Notes: a model not told the origin generated them from the sequence alone. A DNA stretch of 64,000 nucleotides from Testudinibacter crocodili (GCA_006228005.1 VDHG01000017.1:1-64000), one strand, 5' to 3'. Counted from the stretch's first letter, positions 24,344-34,279 are shown. Numbers and translations: made by a program.

Positions 24344-26332
24344 TTACCGATATAAAATATAAAGGCCAACAGTGCTAACCTTCAGATTATTCCCCTTTAC
24401 TGTGATTGTTTGCGGTGGGATTGTATGCCATTTCCCCTCCGGCAAGTTAAAATGCTGCTGTTGTGTGCTGCGATTGATGATGAATAACCATTTGTCGTCA
24501 AGCCGAATCTGGAATCCGATACTACCGTCATCTTCCCAATCAGCAATGCTCATCGCCTGTCCCGCTTGGTTCAGCCATTGCACATCATTGTCATTCCACC
24601 AGTCATTGTGTCCACAAAGTGCGGTAATCTGTTTGCGTATTTGGATAATTGCCTGGCTGTAAGCCAATAGCTGTTGATCTTGTTGGCTCCAATCTATCCA
24701 AGTGATCTCATTATCTTGGCAATAAGCGTTGTTATTGCCTTGCTGACTATGCCCAAACTCGTCACCTGCCAGCAACATCGGTGTACCGTTGGCTAAAAGT
24801 GCGGTCGCAAGCAGCGCCCGTTTTGCGGCTTGGCGCTGTTGTAAAATATCGGCTTGCTCAGTTTCACCCTCAAGACCAAAGTTATTGTTATAACTTTCAC
24901 CATGCCCGTCACGATTCTCTTCGCCGTTAGCCCAGTTGTGTTTTTGTTGATAAGTCACCAAGTCATGCAGCGTAAACCCATCATGGGAACAGATGTAATT
25001 GATTGAGGCGCTAGGACGTTTTTGATCGTGCTGAAAAATATCCGCTGAGGCGCTGAACCGTTGTGCGAACAACCCCATGTTACCTTGATTGTGCAGCCAA
25101 AAACGGCGCATATCGTCACGGAAACGATCATTCCATTCAGCAAAATAATCGGGAAAATTGCCTAATTGGTAACCGCCCCAACCAATATCCCACGGTTCGG
25201 CAATATATTTTTTATCTTTTAAAACCGGGTCATTGGCAATCCGTTCAAAAATCGCAGCATATCGGTTAAATTCCGGCTCACGTCCGATAATTGTTGCCAG
25301 ATCGAAACGGAAACCGTCTACATGAAACGTGTCCACCCAGTAGCGCAGGCAATCATGCACCCATTGCAAGGTATTCGGTTTGGTCAGGTTCAAGGCATTG
25401 CCACAGCCGCTCCAATTATGGTATTCGCCGTTTTCGGTCAGCCAGTAGTAATTGGCATTGTCTAAACCGCGCTGGCTAAGCGTTGGCTGCCACCAATCAG
25501 AATCGGCGGTATGGTTGAATACCACATCTAAAATCACTTCAAATCCGGCTTGATGCAGGGTTTTTACCATCTGCTTAAATTCGCTTTCCGGCGTGGTGCC
25601 TTTGCGCCCGGACCAATAGCGATTGTCCACCGCAAACGGCGCCAATAAATTATAACCCCAATAATTGGATAAACCGCGACGTTGCAAATGCAGTTCATCG
25701 GCATGAAATGCCACCGGCATCAGCTCAAGTGCGGTCACGCCGAGTTTTTTCAGATAGTTCACTGAAGCCGGGTGTGCTAAGCCGGCATAACTGCCACGCA
25801 ATTCCGGCGGAATGTTCGGATTCAGTTGGCTGAAGCCTTTCACGTGCAGTTCGTAAATAATGGTTTGTGCCCAAGGGTAATCAGGAGATTGGTCACCTTG
25901 CCAATCGAAGTCATCGGCGATGACGACTGCTTTTGGTGCAACTTCATGATTATCCAACTCATTGGCAAAATCAAACAACATCAATTGTTTATCGGTTTGA
26001 TAGCAGGGCTTGCTGTCCACCGCTTTGGCATAAGGATCCAACATCACTTTTTGTGGATTAAAGCTAATGCCTTGCTGCGGTTTGTCTTCTCCGTAAGCAC
26101 GAAAACCATATTTAATACCGGTTTCAACCCCTGCCAACCAGAGTGACCAAATATGATCTTGTCCTTTGATCATTTTAAAACGATGTTCTTTGCCACGATA
26201 AGAAAACAGGCACAACTCTATCATTGCGGCATGCTCGGAAAACACCGCAAAATTCACGCCGCGCTGTCCCTCAATTTCTTGGATTGAAGCGCCCAGCGGC
26301 TGCGCCATTCCGTTTCTTACTCTACCAATCAT
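24344..26332 (-). CDS. glgX: glycogen debranching enzyme GlgX
   Basis: 662 residues, a GH13 isoamylase-type enzyme that removes short alpha-1,6 branches left by GlgP. An N-terminal CBM48 domain (GVNFAVFSEHAAMIELCLF) precedes the catalytic barrel. Visible are VILDVVFNHTADSDWWQP, the nucleophile Asp in FHVDGFRFDLATIIGREPEF, the general acid region in YIAEPWDIGWGGYQLGNFP and YICSHDGFTLHDLV. The frame starts 39 nt after the glgB stop, as part of glgBXCAP. Confidence 0.96.
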   Translation of the reverse strand: MIGRVRNGMAQPLGASIQEIEGQRGVNFAVFSEHAAMIELCLFSYRGKEHRFKMIKGQDHIWSLWLAGVETGIKYGFRAYGEDKPQQGISFNPQKVMLDPYAKAVDSKPCYQTDKQLMLFDFANELDNHEVAPKAVVIADDFDWQGDQSPDYPWAQTIIYELHVKGFSQLNPNIPPELRGSYAGLAHPASVNYLKKLGVTALELMPVAFHADELHLQRRGLSNYWGYNLLAPFAVDNRYWSGRKGTTPESEFKQMVKTLHQAGFEVILDVVFNHTADSDWWQPTLSQRGLDNANYYWLTENGEYHNWSGCGNALNLTKPNTLQWVHDCLRYWVDTFHVDGFRFDLATIIGREPEFNRYAAIFERIANDPVLKDKKYIAEPWDIGWGGYQLGNFPDYFAEWNDRFRDDMRRFWLHNQGNMGLFAQRFSASADIFQHDQKRPSASINYICSHDGFTLHDLVTYQQKHNWANGEENRDGHGESYNNNFGLEGETEQADILQQRQAAKRALLATALLANGTPMLLAGDEFGHSQQGNNNAYCQDNEITWIDWSQQDQQLLAYSQAIIQIRKQITALCGHNDWWNDNDVQWLNQAGQAMSIADWEDDGSIGFQIRLDDKWLFIINRSTQQQHFNLPEGKWHTIPPQTITVKGNNLKVSTVGLYILYR

Positions 26333-26371
26333 GCTGCCAACAACCTTTTTCCCGAAAACAATTCACTGCTT

Positions 26372-28576
26372 TTATTTTTGATATTGTAGATAAATTGTCG
26401 CCAATGGCGGAATCGTCAGTGAAAGCGATTGCGATTTGTTATGGCTGGCAATCTCCTCAGTCAGGATAATCTCTGCATTACCGACATTCGAGCCGTGATA
26501 ATATTCCGAATCAGTGTTCAATATCTCCTGATAAGCGCCAGCATGATTGACACCGATGCGGTAATTCTCGCGCGCTACTGGCGTGAAATTACTGACCACA
26601 ACCACTTCATTGCCGTAGCGATCTTTCCGGGCAAAGGCAAAAATCGAATTTTGATAATCATCAACCACTAGCCACTCAAAACCTTGTGGATCAAAATCTA
26701 ATTGGTACAACGCCGGAGTTTGCTGGTAAACGTGGTTTAAATCCTTCACCAGATTTTGTACGCCACGATGCCAACCGCCGCCGTGTTTGTCATCCAACAA
26801 GAACCAGTCCAAACTTTCTTGATAATCCCATTCACGACCTTGCGCAAACTCTGAGCCCATAAACAGCAGTTTTTTGCCCGGATGTCCCCACATATAGCCA
26901 TAATACGCGCGCAAGTTAGCAAATTTTTGCCATGCATCGCCTGGCATTTTATCCAACAACGAACCTTTGCCGTGCACCACTTCATCGTGTGAGAGCGGTA
27001 AAATAAAGTTTTCGGTGTAGTTGTATAGCATGCCGAAAGTCAATTGGTTATGGTGGTGTTGACGATATACCGGATCCAGCTTCATGTATGATAGGGTGTC
27101 GTTCATCCAGCCCATATTCCATTTGTAATGAAAGCCCAAACCGCCCATTTCCGGTGGGTTGGTGATGCCCGGAAACGCTGTCGACTCTTCGGCGATCGCC
27201 ATACAGCCGTCCATCTCATTGCCGATGATGTAGTTGGTGTGCTTCAAAAATTCAATCGCTTCCAGATTTTCACGACCACCGTATTGATTCGGGATCCATT
27301 CGCCCTCTTTGCGGCTATAGTCGCGATAAATCATCGAGGCTACTGCATCAACCCGCAGAGCATCGATGCCAAAACGTTCTAACCAATACAGTCCGTTACC
27401 CGCCAAAAAGTTTTTGACTTCATTACGGCCATAGTTATAAATCAGGGTATTCCAATCTTGATGGAAGCCTTCACGCGGATCAGCGTGCTCATAAAGTGCG
27501 GTGCCGTCAAAATACGCCAAACCGTGCGTATCGTTTGGGAAGTGACCCGGCACCCAGTCCAGAATCACATTAATGCCGGCATCGTGCGCTTTTTGAATAA
27601 AGTTGCGCAGTTGTTGCGGATTGCCGAAACGGCTGGTCGGTGAATATAATCCCAGCGGCTGGTAACCCCACGATCCATCGAACGGAAATTCATTAATCGG
27701 CATCAATTCGATATGAGTAAAACCCATCTCTTTGACATAAGGAATCAGTTGTTCAGCAATTTCGTCATAATTTAGCCAGAAATTATTTTCCAGGTTACGC
27801 CGCCATGAACCCAAATGAACTTCATAAATCGAGATTGGCGCTTCAAAGTCATTGGCTCGTTTGCGGGCTTCGGTCATTTCAACCATATCCGGCAGCGCAC
27901 TGACTTGTGAAGCTGTATCCGGACGCAATTGTGAAGCAAACGCATAAGGATCGGCTTTTAGGCGCAGGGTATCATTGGCGTCTAACAGTTCATATTTATA
28001 CAGGCTGCCTAAGGTGACTTTCGGAATAAAAATTTCCCATAAGCCGTTTTCCGGGTGGAAGCGCATCGGGTGGCGGCGTCCGTCCCAGAAGTTAAAATCC
28101 CCGACCACTGAGACCCGCTTGGCATTTGGCGCCCACAACACAAAGTTTACCCCTGCTACGCCATCAATTTCGGTGAAATGAGCGCCTAGTTTTTCATAAG
28201 GGCGGTAATGCGTGCCTTCTGCCAGCAACCAGTTGTCTAAGTCTGACAAAATCGGGCGGAAACGGTAAGGATCTTCTAAAATTTGGTTTTCATGGCCCCA
28301 AAACACATTGAGTTGATAATTAAAAAAATCATGCTTATCTGCCATCACGGCGCTAAAAAAGCCATCTTCATGCAAGCAAGTCATTTCTGCCACTTCTTGC
28401 TGGCTCTCTTTATCAATAATCAAAACTTTTGAGGCATCCGGCATCAGCACCCGCACTTCTACCCCATTGTCGGTTTCGTGCATTCCTAACACCGCAAACG
28501 GATCCGAATGTCTGCCGCCCAATAGTGCTTCTATCGTTGCCCTATCCACTGTCGCTGAATTTGCCAAAACACTCAT
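26372..28576 (-). CDS. glgB: 1,4-alpha-glucan branching enzyme GlgB
   Basis: The start at ATG 28576 is chosen because GGAGATAAAT precedes it; this gives 734 residues, normal for GlgB (an upstream in-frame ATG would add 22). N1 and CBM48 domains precede the GH13 barrel: [48 protein letters not shown], nucleophile Asp in [20 protein letters not shown], acid Glu in [20 protein letters not shown], and [15 protein letters not shown]. First gene of glgB-glgX-glgC-glgA-glgP; a promoter must lie in 28577-28857. Confidence 0.96.
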   Translation of the reverse strand: MSVLANSATVDRATIEALLGGRHSDPFAVLGMHETDNGVEVRVLMPDASKVLIIDKESQQEVAEMTCLHEDGFFSAVMADKHDFFNYQLNVFWGHENQILEDPYRFRPILSDLDNWLLAEGTHYRPYEKLGAHFTEIDGVAGVNFVLWAPNAKRVSVVGDFNFWDGRRHPMRFHPENGLWEIFIPKVTLGSLYKYELLDANDTLRLKADPYAFASQLRPDTASQVSALPDMVEMTEARKRANDFEAPISIYEVHLGSWRRNLENNFWLNYDEIAEQLIPYVKEMGFTHIELMPINEFPFDGSWGYQPLGLYSPTSRFGNPQQLRNFIQKAHDAGINVILDWVPGHFPNDTHGLAYFDGTALYEHADPREGFHQDWNTLIYNYGRNEVKNFLAGNGLYWLERFGIDALRVDAVASMIYRDYSRKEGEWIPNQYGGRENLEAIEFLKHTNYIIGNEMDGCMAIAEESTAFPGITNPPEMGGLGFHYKWNMGWMNDTLSYMKLDPVYRQHHHNQLTFGMLYNYTENFILPLSHDEVVHGKGSLLDKMPGDAWQKFANLRAYYGYMWGHPGKKLLFMGSEFAQGREWDYQESLDWFLLDDKHGGGWHRGVQNLVKDLNHVYQQTPALYQLDFDPQGFEWLVVDDYQNSIFAFARKDRYGNEVVVVSNFTPVARENYRIGVNHAGAYQEILNTDSEYYHGSNVGNAEIILTEEIASHNKSQSLSLTIPPLATIYLQYQK

Positions 28577-28857
28577 ATTTATCTCCATTTCGATTATTTG
28601 ACTGACCAAATCGTTATATTCAAGGTTGAGAAAAAAATTCAAATGAATTTAACATTTAAGCAAAAAATATAACGTTATATTATCCTTTTTTATACTTAGC
28701 ACAGCTAATCTGCCTATAACTTAAGACTGTCACAAGCTTTGTTAAGATTCAATCGGAAAAGTTGAAAAGCAGGGGATAGATCACATTATTTTATAAAATT
28801 AAATAAATGCTCGTAATGGAGTTGATGGCGGACAATAGAAACATCGGAAAATAAAAA
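28577..28857 (-). promoter_or_regulatory. promoter region of the glycogen operon
   Basis: There is no gene here. The sequence is AT-rich upstream of glgB and contains one good CRP half-site on the minus strand (AATGTGATC, around 28783-28791) with a poor second half, so control by CRP is uncertain. No clear -35/-10 pair could be fixed. Confidence 0.4.
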
Positions 28858-28882
28858 AACCGAGTGCGGTCTGCACTCGGTT
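28858..28882 (-). terminator. intrinsic terminator of zapB
   Basis: AACCGAGTGC and GCACTCGGTT are perfect inverted arms (10 bp, 5-nt loop). On the minus strand the stem is followed by a T-run. One arm plus loop holds a near-USS (GAGTGCGGT). Confidence 0.85.
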
Positions 28883-28908
28883 CTTAAAACGGCAATGTCA
28901 AAAAAGTG

Positions 28909-29148
28909 TTACACGTTATCGATTTTACCCAATAGCGAACGCAATCTTTCTTGCCAATTGTTATGTTCGTTTTTCAAGTGATCATTTTCGCCAGCCAACG
29001 CATCGCGCTCACCGCGCAAATGGTTCAGCTCATTTTGAACCTGTTCATGTTTGCCTTTCAACTCTTCAATCTCCAATTGTTGTAATTGAATGGTTTCAAC
29101 GGCTTGTTTAATTTTTTCATCTAGTTGTTCGAGCAGCTCAAAAGACAT
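28909..29148 (-). CDS. zapB: cell division protein ZapB
   Basis: About 79 residues, almost entirely one coiled coil (MSFELLEQLDEKIKQAVETI, then IEELKGKHEQVQNELNHLRG and NNWQERLRSLLGKIDNV), matching E. coli ZapB in length and in the conserved WQERLxxLLGK ending. ZapB connects ZapA-FtsZ at the division ring with MatP at the terminus. The ATG at 29148 lies nine bases after AGGA; another ATG at 29154 would be only three bases away. Single gene, followed by a terminator. Confidence 0.9.
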   Translation of the reverse strand: MSFELLEQLDEKIKQAVETIQLQQLEIEELKGKHEQVQNELNHLRGERDALAGENDHLKNEHNNWQERLRSLLGKIDNV

Positions 29149-29368
29149 AATCATCAATCCTCAATAAATAATAGTTCTACAGAAAATAAACCTCATTCTA
29201 GCCTAGTTAGCCGCAGATTTCACATAGAAATTGAAAAGTGCGGTCAATTTTTTTACGGCTTTGCGCCATCAGTTGCAATACTGTGCTAAACTACGGCTTT
29301 GTGTGGATAGCCAATCCATCGTTCGCTAACTCATTCTCCTTCAACCTCAAATGAATAGGTCACACAAA

Positions 29369-30382
29369 ATGAAAAGAGCCCTTGCAATCGAATTTTCCCG
29401 CGTTACCGAAGCCGCCGCCCTTGCCGGATTTGCCTGGTTAGGACGCGGCAACAAAGATGCCGCCGACGAAGCGGCAGTCAAAGCCATGCGCATCATGCTG
29501 AATCAAATTGATATTGACGGACAAATTGTAATCGGCGAAGGCGAAATTGACGAAGCGCCGATGTTGTATATCGGCGAAAAAGTCGGCAATGGCAGCGGTG
29601 ATAGTATTACGATTGCCGTTGACCCGATTGAAGGCACTCGTATGACTGCGATGGGGCAAGCCAATGCGCTGTCTGTACTCGCTGCCGGTGGGCCGGATAC
29701 TTTCCTGCAAGCACCGGATATGTATATGGAAAAACTGGTGGTCGGACCGGAAGTCAAAGGCATGATCGATCTCAACCTGCCATTGGAACAAAACCTGCGC
29801 CGGGTAGCCTCCAAGCTCGGCAAACTGCTGTCGCAATTGACCGTGATCACCCTCGACAAACCCCGACACCAAGAAACTATTGCCAAAATGCAGCAACTGG
29901 GCGTCAAAGTATTAGCTATTCCTGACGGTGATGTGGCGGCTTCAATTTTATGCTGCTTGCCGGATAATAACGTGGATATGCTGTATGCCATCGGTGGTGC
30001 GCCGGAAGGCGTGGTCGCCGGGGCGGCAATTCGTGCCTTAGGTGGTGAAATGCAAGTGCGGTTGCTGCCACGCAATCAAGTGAAAGGCGACAGTGAAGAA
30101 AATCGTGCCATTGCCGCACAAGAGATCGCCCGTTGCCAGCAAATGGGAGTGGAAGTCAACAAAGTGTTGCAACTGGAAGAGATTGTACGTGACGATAATC
30201 TGATTTTTTCCGCCACCGGCATCACCAACGGCGATTTGCTGAAAGGCATTCACCGCAAAGGCAACCTCGCCACCACCGAAACCTTGTTGATCCGCGGCCG
30301 CTCACGCACTATTCGCCGTATTCAATCGTTCCACTATCTGGATCGCAAAGATACCGAGTTGTATCGTCTGATCGGTAGTTGA
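29369..30382 (+). CDS. glpX: class II fructose-1,6-bisphosphatase GlpX
   Basis: 337 residues from ATG 29369, giving MKRALAIEFSRVTEAAALAG as in E. coli GlpX; an in-frame ATG six codons upstream is less likely. Dephosphorylates fructose-1,6-bisphosphate in gluconeogenesis. Metal- and substrate-binding motifs are IDGQIVIGEGEIDEAPMLY, TIAVDPIEGTRMTAMGQANA and GGAPEGVVAGAAIRALGGEM. A USS lies upstream (29237-29246) and another just after the stop, in front of a hairpin terminator. Confidence 0.96.
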   Translation: MKRALAIEFSRVTEAAALAGFAWLGRGNKDAADEAAVKAMRIMLNQIDIDGQIVIGEGEIDEAPMLYIGEKVGNGSGDSITIAVDPIEGTRMTAMGQANALSVLAAGGPDTFLQAPDMYMEKLVVGPEVKGMIDLNLPLEQNLRRVASKLGKLLSQLTVITLDKPRHQETIAKMQQLGVKVLAIPDGDVAASILCCLPDNNVDMLYAIGGAPEGVVAGAAIRALGGEMQVRLLPRNQVKGDSEENRAIAAQEIARCQQMGVEVNKVLQLEEIVRDDNLIFSATGITNGDLLKGIHRKGNLATTETLLIRGRSRTIRRIQSFHYLDRKDTELYRLIGS

Positions 30383-30406
30383 TAGAAGATTCAAAGTGCG
30401 GTCAGC

Positions 30407-30441
30407 ATCGCTATCGGCAGCAAAACCGATAGCGATTTTTT
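30407..30441 (+). terminator. intrinsic terminator of glpX
   Basis: ATCGCTATCGG and CCGATAGCGAT with an 8-nt loop, then TTTTTT. It overlaps the end of the convergent DeoR gene (stop at 30440) and is preceded by a USS (30392-30401). Confidence 0.88.
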
Positions 30442-31198
30442 ATGCCAACATCAGCTCAATATTCAGATTTTGAATATTTTTTTGCACGCTTTCCAGTAAA
30501 TCTTTATCGGTCACAATGGTGTCAAATACGTCTAAACCGTAAATCCAGAAGGTGGCAACTTTGCCGTATTTTGACGAGTCGGTAACCAACACATTTTTTT
30601 TGCTCGATTCGACAATCGCACGTTTCACCGCCAGTTTTTTCTCATCTGGGGTGGTTAGACCCTTTAAATTCCAGGAGGAGGTGGAAACAAAGGCGACATC
30701 AATCGAAATATTGCGTAAAAATTGTGCTGACAGCTCGCCAACTGAGGAGTAGTTGTCTTTACAGACGTAGCCACCGGTATGAATCAATTCGCCGCTGCCT
30801 TCTTTAATCAAGAAATTGGCGATCACAAAATCATTGGTGATCACCAATAAATCACTACGTTTGGCGATATGGTGGGCGATTTCCAACGTGGTGGTGCCGG
30901 CGTCTAAATACACCGTTTTACTGTTGGCGATCAACTGGGCGGCGGTGGCACCGATGGCTTGTTTTTGGCTTTGAAACAGCAAGGATTTATCATCATGTGT
31001 CGGCTCGCTGAACAGGCGTTGCAGCAACTGCACGCCGCCGGACACCGATACCACTTTGCCTTGCTCTTCCAGTTTCTGAATATCACGCCGCACGGTCATA
31101 TGCGACACCTGCATAATCTCAACCAATTCGGCAATGCTGATCAGATCGTGTTCGCTCAGCAACATCAGAATGCGTTTTTGTCTTTCTGCCGGAATCAT
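30440..31198 (-). CDS. DeoR-family repressor of the threonate/erythronate cluster
   Basis: 252 residues from ATG 31198 (AAGGGATTAGCC upstream). The N-terminal DeoR helix-turn-helix is IPAERQKRILMLLSEHDLIS, then ELVEIMQVSHMTVRRDIQKLEEQGKV. The C-terminal DeoRC sensor domain contains KTVYLDAGTTTLEIAHHI and VFDTIVTDKDL. Family knowledge: such proteins bind a phosphorylated sugar and repress a neighbouring catabolic operon. It is divergent from ltnD, corresponding to the regulator beside HI1010-HI1015 in Haemophilus influenzae. Two 18-bp direct repeats in the shared region are candidate operators. Confidence 0.88.
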   Translation of the reverse strand: MIPAERQKRILMLLSEHDLISIAELVEIMQVSHMTVRRDIQKLEEQGKVVSVSGGVQLLQRLFSEPTHDDKSLLFQSQKQAIGATAAQLIANSKTVYLDAGTTTLEIAHHIAKRSDLLVITNDFVIANFLIKEGSGELIHTGGYVCKDNYSSVGELSAQFLRNISIDVAFVSTSSWNLKGLTTPDEKKLAVKRAIVESSKKNVLVTDSSKYGKVATFWIYGLDVFDTIVTDKDLLESVQKNIQNLNIELMLA

Positions 31199-31215
31199 GG
31201 CTAATCCCTTAAATT

Positions 31216-31325
31216 TATTGTGAATTTTAGTGAAATAATAACACTTTATATGTAAATAACTCAAATATTGATTTTAAACAGCGCTAAATTTAACAATAAA
31301 TAACATATATTGTGAATATTTGTGA
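31216..31325. promoter_or_regulatory. paired 18-bp direct repeats, candidate DeoR operators
   Basis: TATTGTGAATTTTAGTGA (31216-31233) and TATTGTGAATATTTGTGA (31308-31325) agree at 16 of 18 positions and are 92 bp apart. One lies next to the DeoR start and the other nearer ltnD. This fits looping repression and autoregulation; binding is inferred. Confidence 0.5.
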
Positions 31326-31336
31326 TCAAACTCGCA
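31321..31336 (+). promoter_or_regulatory. putative CRP-cAMP site before ltnD
   Basis: TGTGATCAAACTCGCA matches TGTGA-N6-TCACA with a single mismatch, centred about 93 nt before the ltnD start. It overlaps the second direct repeat, so activator and repressor could compete. Confidence 0.5.
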
Positions 31337-31421
31337 GTTTTATCTTTTCAATTCAGGCATTATGCACTGACAAAATGCAGAGTTATCTGAGTTGATTTTC
31401 AATCTAAATGGAGATTTTTTT

Positions 31422-32321
31422 ATGAGTTATTCAGTCGCAGTCGTCGGTCTCGGCGCAATGGGAATGGGCGCAGCACTTTCTTGTATTAAGGCTAAGCTTG
31501 ACACTTATGGAATTGATTTAAATCCCGTTTTATTAGATAAGCTGAAACAATACGGGGCAAAAGATGTCGCGCCGAATGCCGATGGTTTTGCTGAGAAACT
31601 GGACGCCGTATTGCTGTTGGTGGTTAATGCTAATCAGGTGAAAGGGATTTTATTCGGTGAAAATGGGTTGGCGGCAAAATTAAAACCCGGCACCGCAGTG
31701 ATGGTGTCATCCACCATTTCCGCACAAGATGCCAAAGAAATTTCACAAAAATTAACAGCATTAGGCTTAATAATGCTTGATGCGCCGGTCTCCGGTGGCG
31801 CAGCAAAAGCGGCACAAGGCGACATGACGGTGATGGCTGCCGGTTCGAGCGAAGCCTTTGAAAAGCTGCAACCGGTGCTAAGTGCGGTTGCAGGTAAAGT
31901 ATATAACATCGGTGAAGAAATCGGCTTGGGCGCAACGGTGAAAATTATTCATCAATTGCTGGCAGGGGTGCACATTGCCGCCGGTGCGGAAGCGATGGCG
32001 CTGGCGGCTCGCGCCGGCATTCCGCTGAATTTGATGTATGACGTGGTGACCAATGCCGCCGGCAATTCGTGGATGTTTGAAAACCGTATGAAACACGTGG
32101 TGGACGGCGACTACACCCCGCTGTCTCAGGTCGATATCTTCGTCAAAGATTTGGGCTTGGTAACGGACACTGCCAAATCGCTGCACTTTCCGCTACCGCT
32201 TGCCAGCACCGCTTTTAATATGTTCACCTCTGCCAGCAACGCAGGCTACGGCAAAGAGGACGACAGTGCGGTGATCAAAATTTTTAGCGGCATTACCTTG
32301 CCACAAAAAGAGGAGAAATAA
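31422..32321 (+). CDS. ltnD: L-threonate dehydrogenase (beta-hydroxyacid dehydrogenase family)
   Basis: 299 residues from ATG 31422, eight bases after GGAG. Rossmann motif VVGLGAMGMGAALS (about 6-20), conserved substrate loop LDAPVSGGAAKAAQG and the catalytic lysine helix GLGATVKIIHQLLAGVHIAA. Closest family match is YgbJ/HI1010, which oxidises L-threonate at C2 to 2-oxo-tetronate. First gene of a tightly packed operon (2-bp gap to otnK). Confidence 0.9.
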   Translation: MSYSVAVVGLGAMGMGAALSCIKAKLDTYGIDLNPVLLDKLKQYGAKDVAPNADGFAEKLDAVLLLVVNANQVKGILFGENGLAAKLKPGTAVMVSSTISAQDAKEISQKLTALGLIMLDAPVSGGAAKAAQGDMTVMAAGSSEAFEKLQPVLSAVAGKVYNIGEEIGLGATVKIIHQLLAGVHIAAGAEAMALAARAGIPLNLMYDVVTNAAGNSWMFENRMKHVVDGDYTPLSQVDIFVKDLGLVTDTAKSLHFPLPLASTAFNMFTSASNAGYGKEDDSAVIKIFSGITLPQKEEK

Positions 32322-32323
32322 TA

Positions 32324-33649
32324 ATGTTGGGCGTAATTGCAGATGATTTTACCGGGGCAAGCGACATCGCCAGTTTCTTGGTCGAAAACGGCTTGCGTAC
32401 GGTGCAAATGAATGGCGTGCCGAATCGTGCATTACAAAGTACTACGTCGCAAAGTACTACGTCGCAAAGTACTACGTCGCAAAGTACTACGTCGCAAAGT
32501 ACTACGTTGCAAAGTGCGGTCGATGCGGTGGTGATCAGCCTCAAATCCCGTTCCAATCCGGTTGAGGAAGCGGTACAGCAGTCGCTGCAAGCTTTAGCAT
32601 GGTTACAAAAGAGCGGTTGCAGCCAGTTCTATTTTAAATATTGTTCCACTTTCGACAGCACTACCAACGGCAATATCGGTCCGGTGACCGATGCGCTGTT
32701 GGATCAACTCAACGATGATTTCACCGTGATCACCCCAGCATTGCCGATTAACGGCAGAACCATTTTCAACGGCTATCTGTTTGTCGGTCAAACGTTACTC
32801 AACGAATCAGGGATGCAAAACCACCCGATTACGCCGATGAAAGACGCCAATCTGATGCGTCTGATGGATGCGCAAGCGTGTGGTAAAACCGGTTTGGTGG
32901 CATATTCTGATGTGATTCAAGGCGCCGATCATGTCAAAGGCTGTTTTGAGCAATTAAAACAACAGGGCTACCGCTATGCGGTGGTTGACGCTGTGGATAA
33001 TTCACAATTAGCGGTCTTAGCTGAAGCCATTGACGATTTCAAACTGGTGACCGGTGGTTCTGGTCTAGCGGCGTATATGGCGGCGTACAAAAATAAAAAC
33101 AACACGGCACAGGCTGAAAAAACCGCACTTTTACCCAACAAAGCCAAAAGTGTGATTCTCTCCGGTTCTTGCTCGGTGATGACCAACAAGCAAGTGGAAG
33201 CCTATAAAACCAAAGCCGCGCATAAATTATTGGACGTCGAACAGAGCCTGAATAACCCAAATTATGCCGAAGAGCTGTATCAATGGGTGATTGAAAATCT
33301 GAACGGTGAATTTGCACCGATGGTATACGCCACGGTTGCGCCAGAACAGTTGAAAGCGATCCAAGCCAAATTCGGTGGTGAGACTGCCAGTCATGCGATT
33401 GAGCAAACTTTCGCCGAATTAGCCCAAAAATTAAAGCAGTACGGTGTGAAAAACTTCATCACTGCTGGGGGAGAAACTTCCAGTATTGTGGTGCAGAAAT
33501 TAGGCTTTGACGGCTTCCAAATCGGCAAGCAAATTGCGCCGGGCGTGCCGTGGCTGAAAGCCCTCGATGAAGCGACTTTTCTAGCGCTCAAATCCGGCAA
33601 CTTCGGCAAAGAGTTGTTCTTTAGCGATGCACAGGAGATGTTTGTATGA
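32324..33649 (+). CDS. otnK: 3-oxo-tetronate kinase OtnK with expanded N-terminal repeat
   Basis: 441 residues of the four-carbon acid sugar kinase family (YgbK, HI1011). Phosphorylates 3-oxo-tetronate at O4. Family motifs are MLGVIADDFTGASDIASFL, YFKYCSTFDSTTNGNIGPV, VTPALPINGRTIFNGYLFVG-like text, LVTGGSGLAAYMA and TAGGETSSIVVQKLG (ATP site). Residues 38-62 are QSTTS repeated five times (the last QSTTL), from a 15-bp tandem repeat absent from the family as I remember it, where a short loop joins GVPx to VDAxVISLKSRS. Its stop overlaps the otnC start (ATGA). Confidence 0.92.
   Translation: MLGVIADDFTGASDIASFLVENGLRTVQMNGVPNRALQSTTSQSTTSQSTTSQSTTSQSTTLQSAVDAVVISLKSRSNPVEEAVQQSLQALAWLQKSGCSQFYFKYCSTFDSTTNGNIGPVTDALLDQLNDDFTVITPALPINGRTIFNGYLFVGQTLLNESGMQNHPITPMKDANLMRLMDAQACGKTGLVAYSDVIQGADHVKGCFEQLKQQGYRYAVVDAVDNSQLAVLAEAIDDFKLVTGGSGLAAYMAAYKNKNNTAQAEKTALLPNKAKSVILSGSCSVMTNKQVEAYKTKAAHKLLDVEQSLNNPNYAEELYQWVIENLNGEFAPMVYATVAPEQLKAIQAKFGGETASHAIEQTFAELAQKLKQYGVKNFITAGGETSSIVVQKLGFDGFQIGKQIAPGVPWLKALDEATFLALKSGNFGKELFFSDAQEMFV
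32435..32509 (+). repeat. 5 x 15-bp in-frame tandem repeat within otnK
   Basis: The unit CAAAGTACTACGTCG is repeated five times without change except one T in the last unit (CAAAGTACTACGTTG). A sixth, degenerate unit follows as CAAAGTGCGGTCG, which is a perfect USS. Fifteen bases are five codons (Gln-Ser-Thr-Thr-Ser), so copy-number change keeps the frame. Confidence 0.97.
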
Positions 33650-34278
33650 GTGAACAGCAACAAAAAATCGATCTGGTCAACTTAGCCCGTTCATTGTTTG
33701 AACGGGGTTACAGCGTTGGCGGTGCCGGCAATATTTCGCTGCGTCTGAGCGGCAACCGCTTTTTGGTTACCCCGACCGGTTCGTCGTTAGGGCGCTTGAA
33801 GGCGGAAGATTTGTCGGTGTTGGATAGTGACGGCAAGTTGCTGGAAGGCAAAAAACCGTCAAAAGAGTCGGTGTTCCACTTGGCAATGTATCAACGCAAC
33901 CCGCAATGCAACGCGATTGTGCATCTGCATTCCACCTATCTGACCGCACTTTCCTGTTTGGACAATCTGGATCCAAGCAATGCCATCAAGGCGTTCACGC
34001 CCTACTATGTGATGAGGGTCGGCAAACTACCAGTGATTCCTTATTACCGCCCCGGCTCGCCAGATATTGCCCGTGAACTGAGTGAACGGGCGTTGGACGG
34101 CAAGGCATTCCTGCTTGCTAATCATGGCGTGGTGGTGTGTGGCGAAGATTTATTCGATGCAGTGGACAACACCGAAGAATTAGAGGAAACCGCCAAATTG
34201 CTGTTCCTGCTAAAAGGACAAAACGTACGTTATCTCACCGATGATGAAGTCAATGATTTGAAAAATAGAGGAAAATAA
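33646..34278 (+). CDS. otnC: 3-oxo-tetronate 4-phosphate decarboxylase OtnC
   Basis: 210 residues of the class II aldolase/adducin family (YgbL, HI1012). Decarboxylates 3-oxo-tetronate-4-phosphate to dihydroxyacetone phosphate. Seen: [34 protein letters not shown] (Glu), the zinc-binding [12 protein letters not shown] and [20 protein letters not shown]. Starts inside the otnK stop codon and is followed by otnI after 1 bp. Confidence 0.93.
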   Translation: MSEQQQKIDLVNLARSLFERGYSVGGAGNISLRLSGNRFLVTPTGSSLGRLKAEDLSVLDSDGKLLEGKKPSKESVFHLAMYQRNPQCNAIVHLHSTYLTALSCLDNLDPSNAIKAFTPYYVMRVGKLPVIPYYRPGSPDIARELSERALDGKAFLLANHGVVVCGEDLFDAVDNTEELEETAKLLFLLKGQNVRYLTDDEVNDLKNRGK

Positions 34279-34279
34279 G

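Noticed and set aside
28770..28800. CRP site before glgB
   Set aside because: Only one half (TGTGATC) fits; the second half is absent, so it is mentioned only as a half-site.
32435..32509. Tandem repeats as a CRISPR array
   Set aside because: Units are 15 bp, directly adjacent with no spacers, and lie in frame within otnK.
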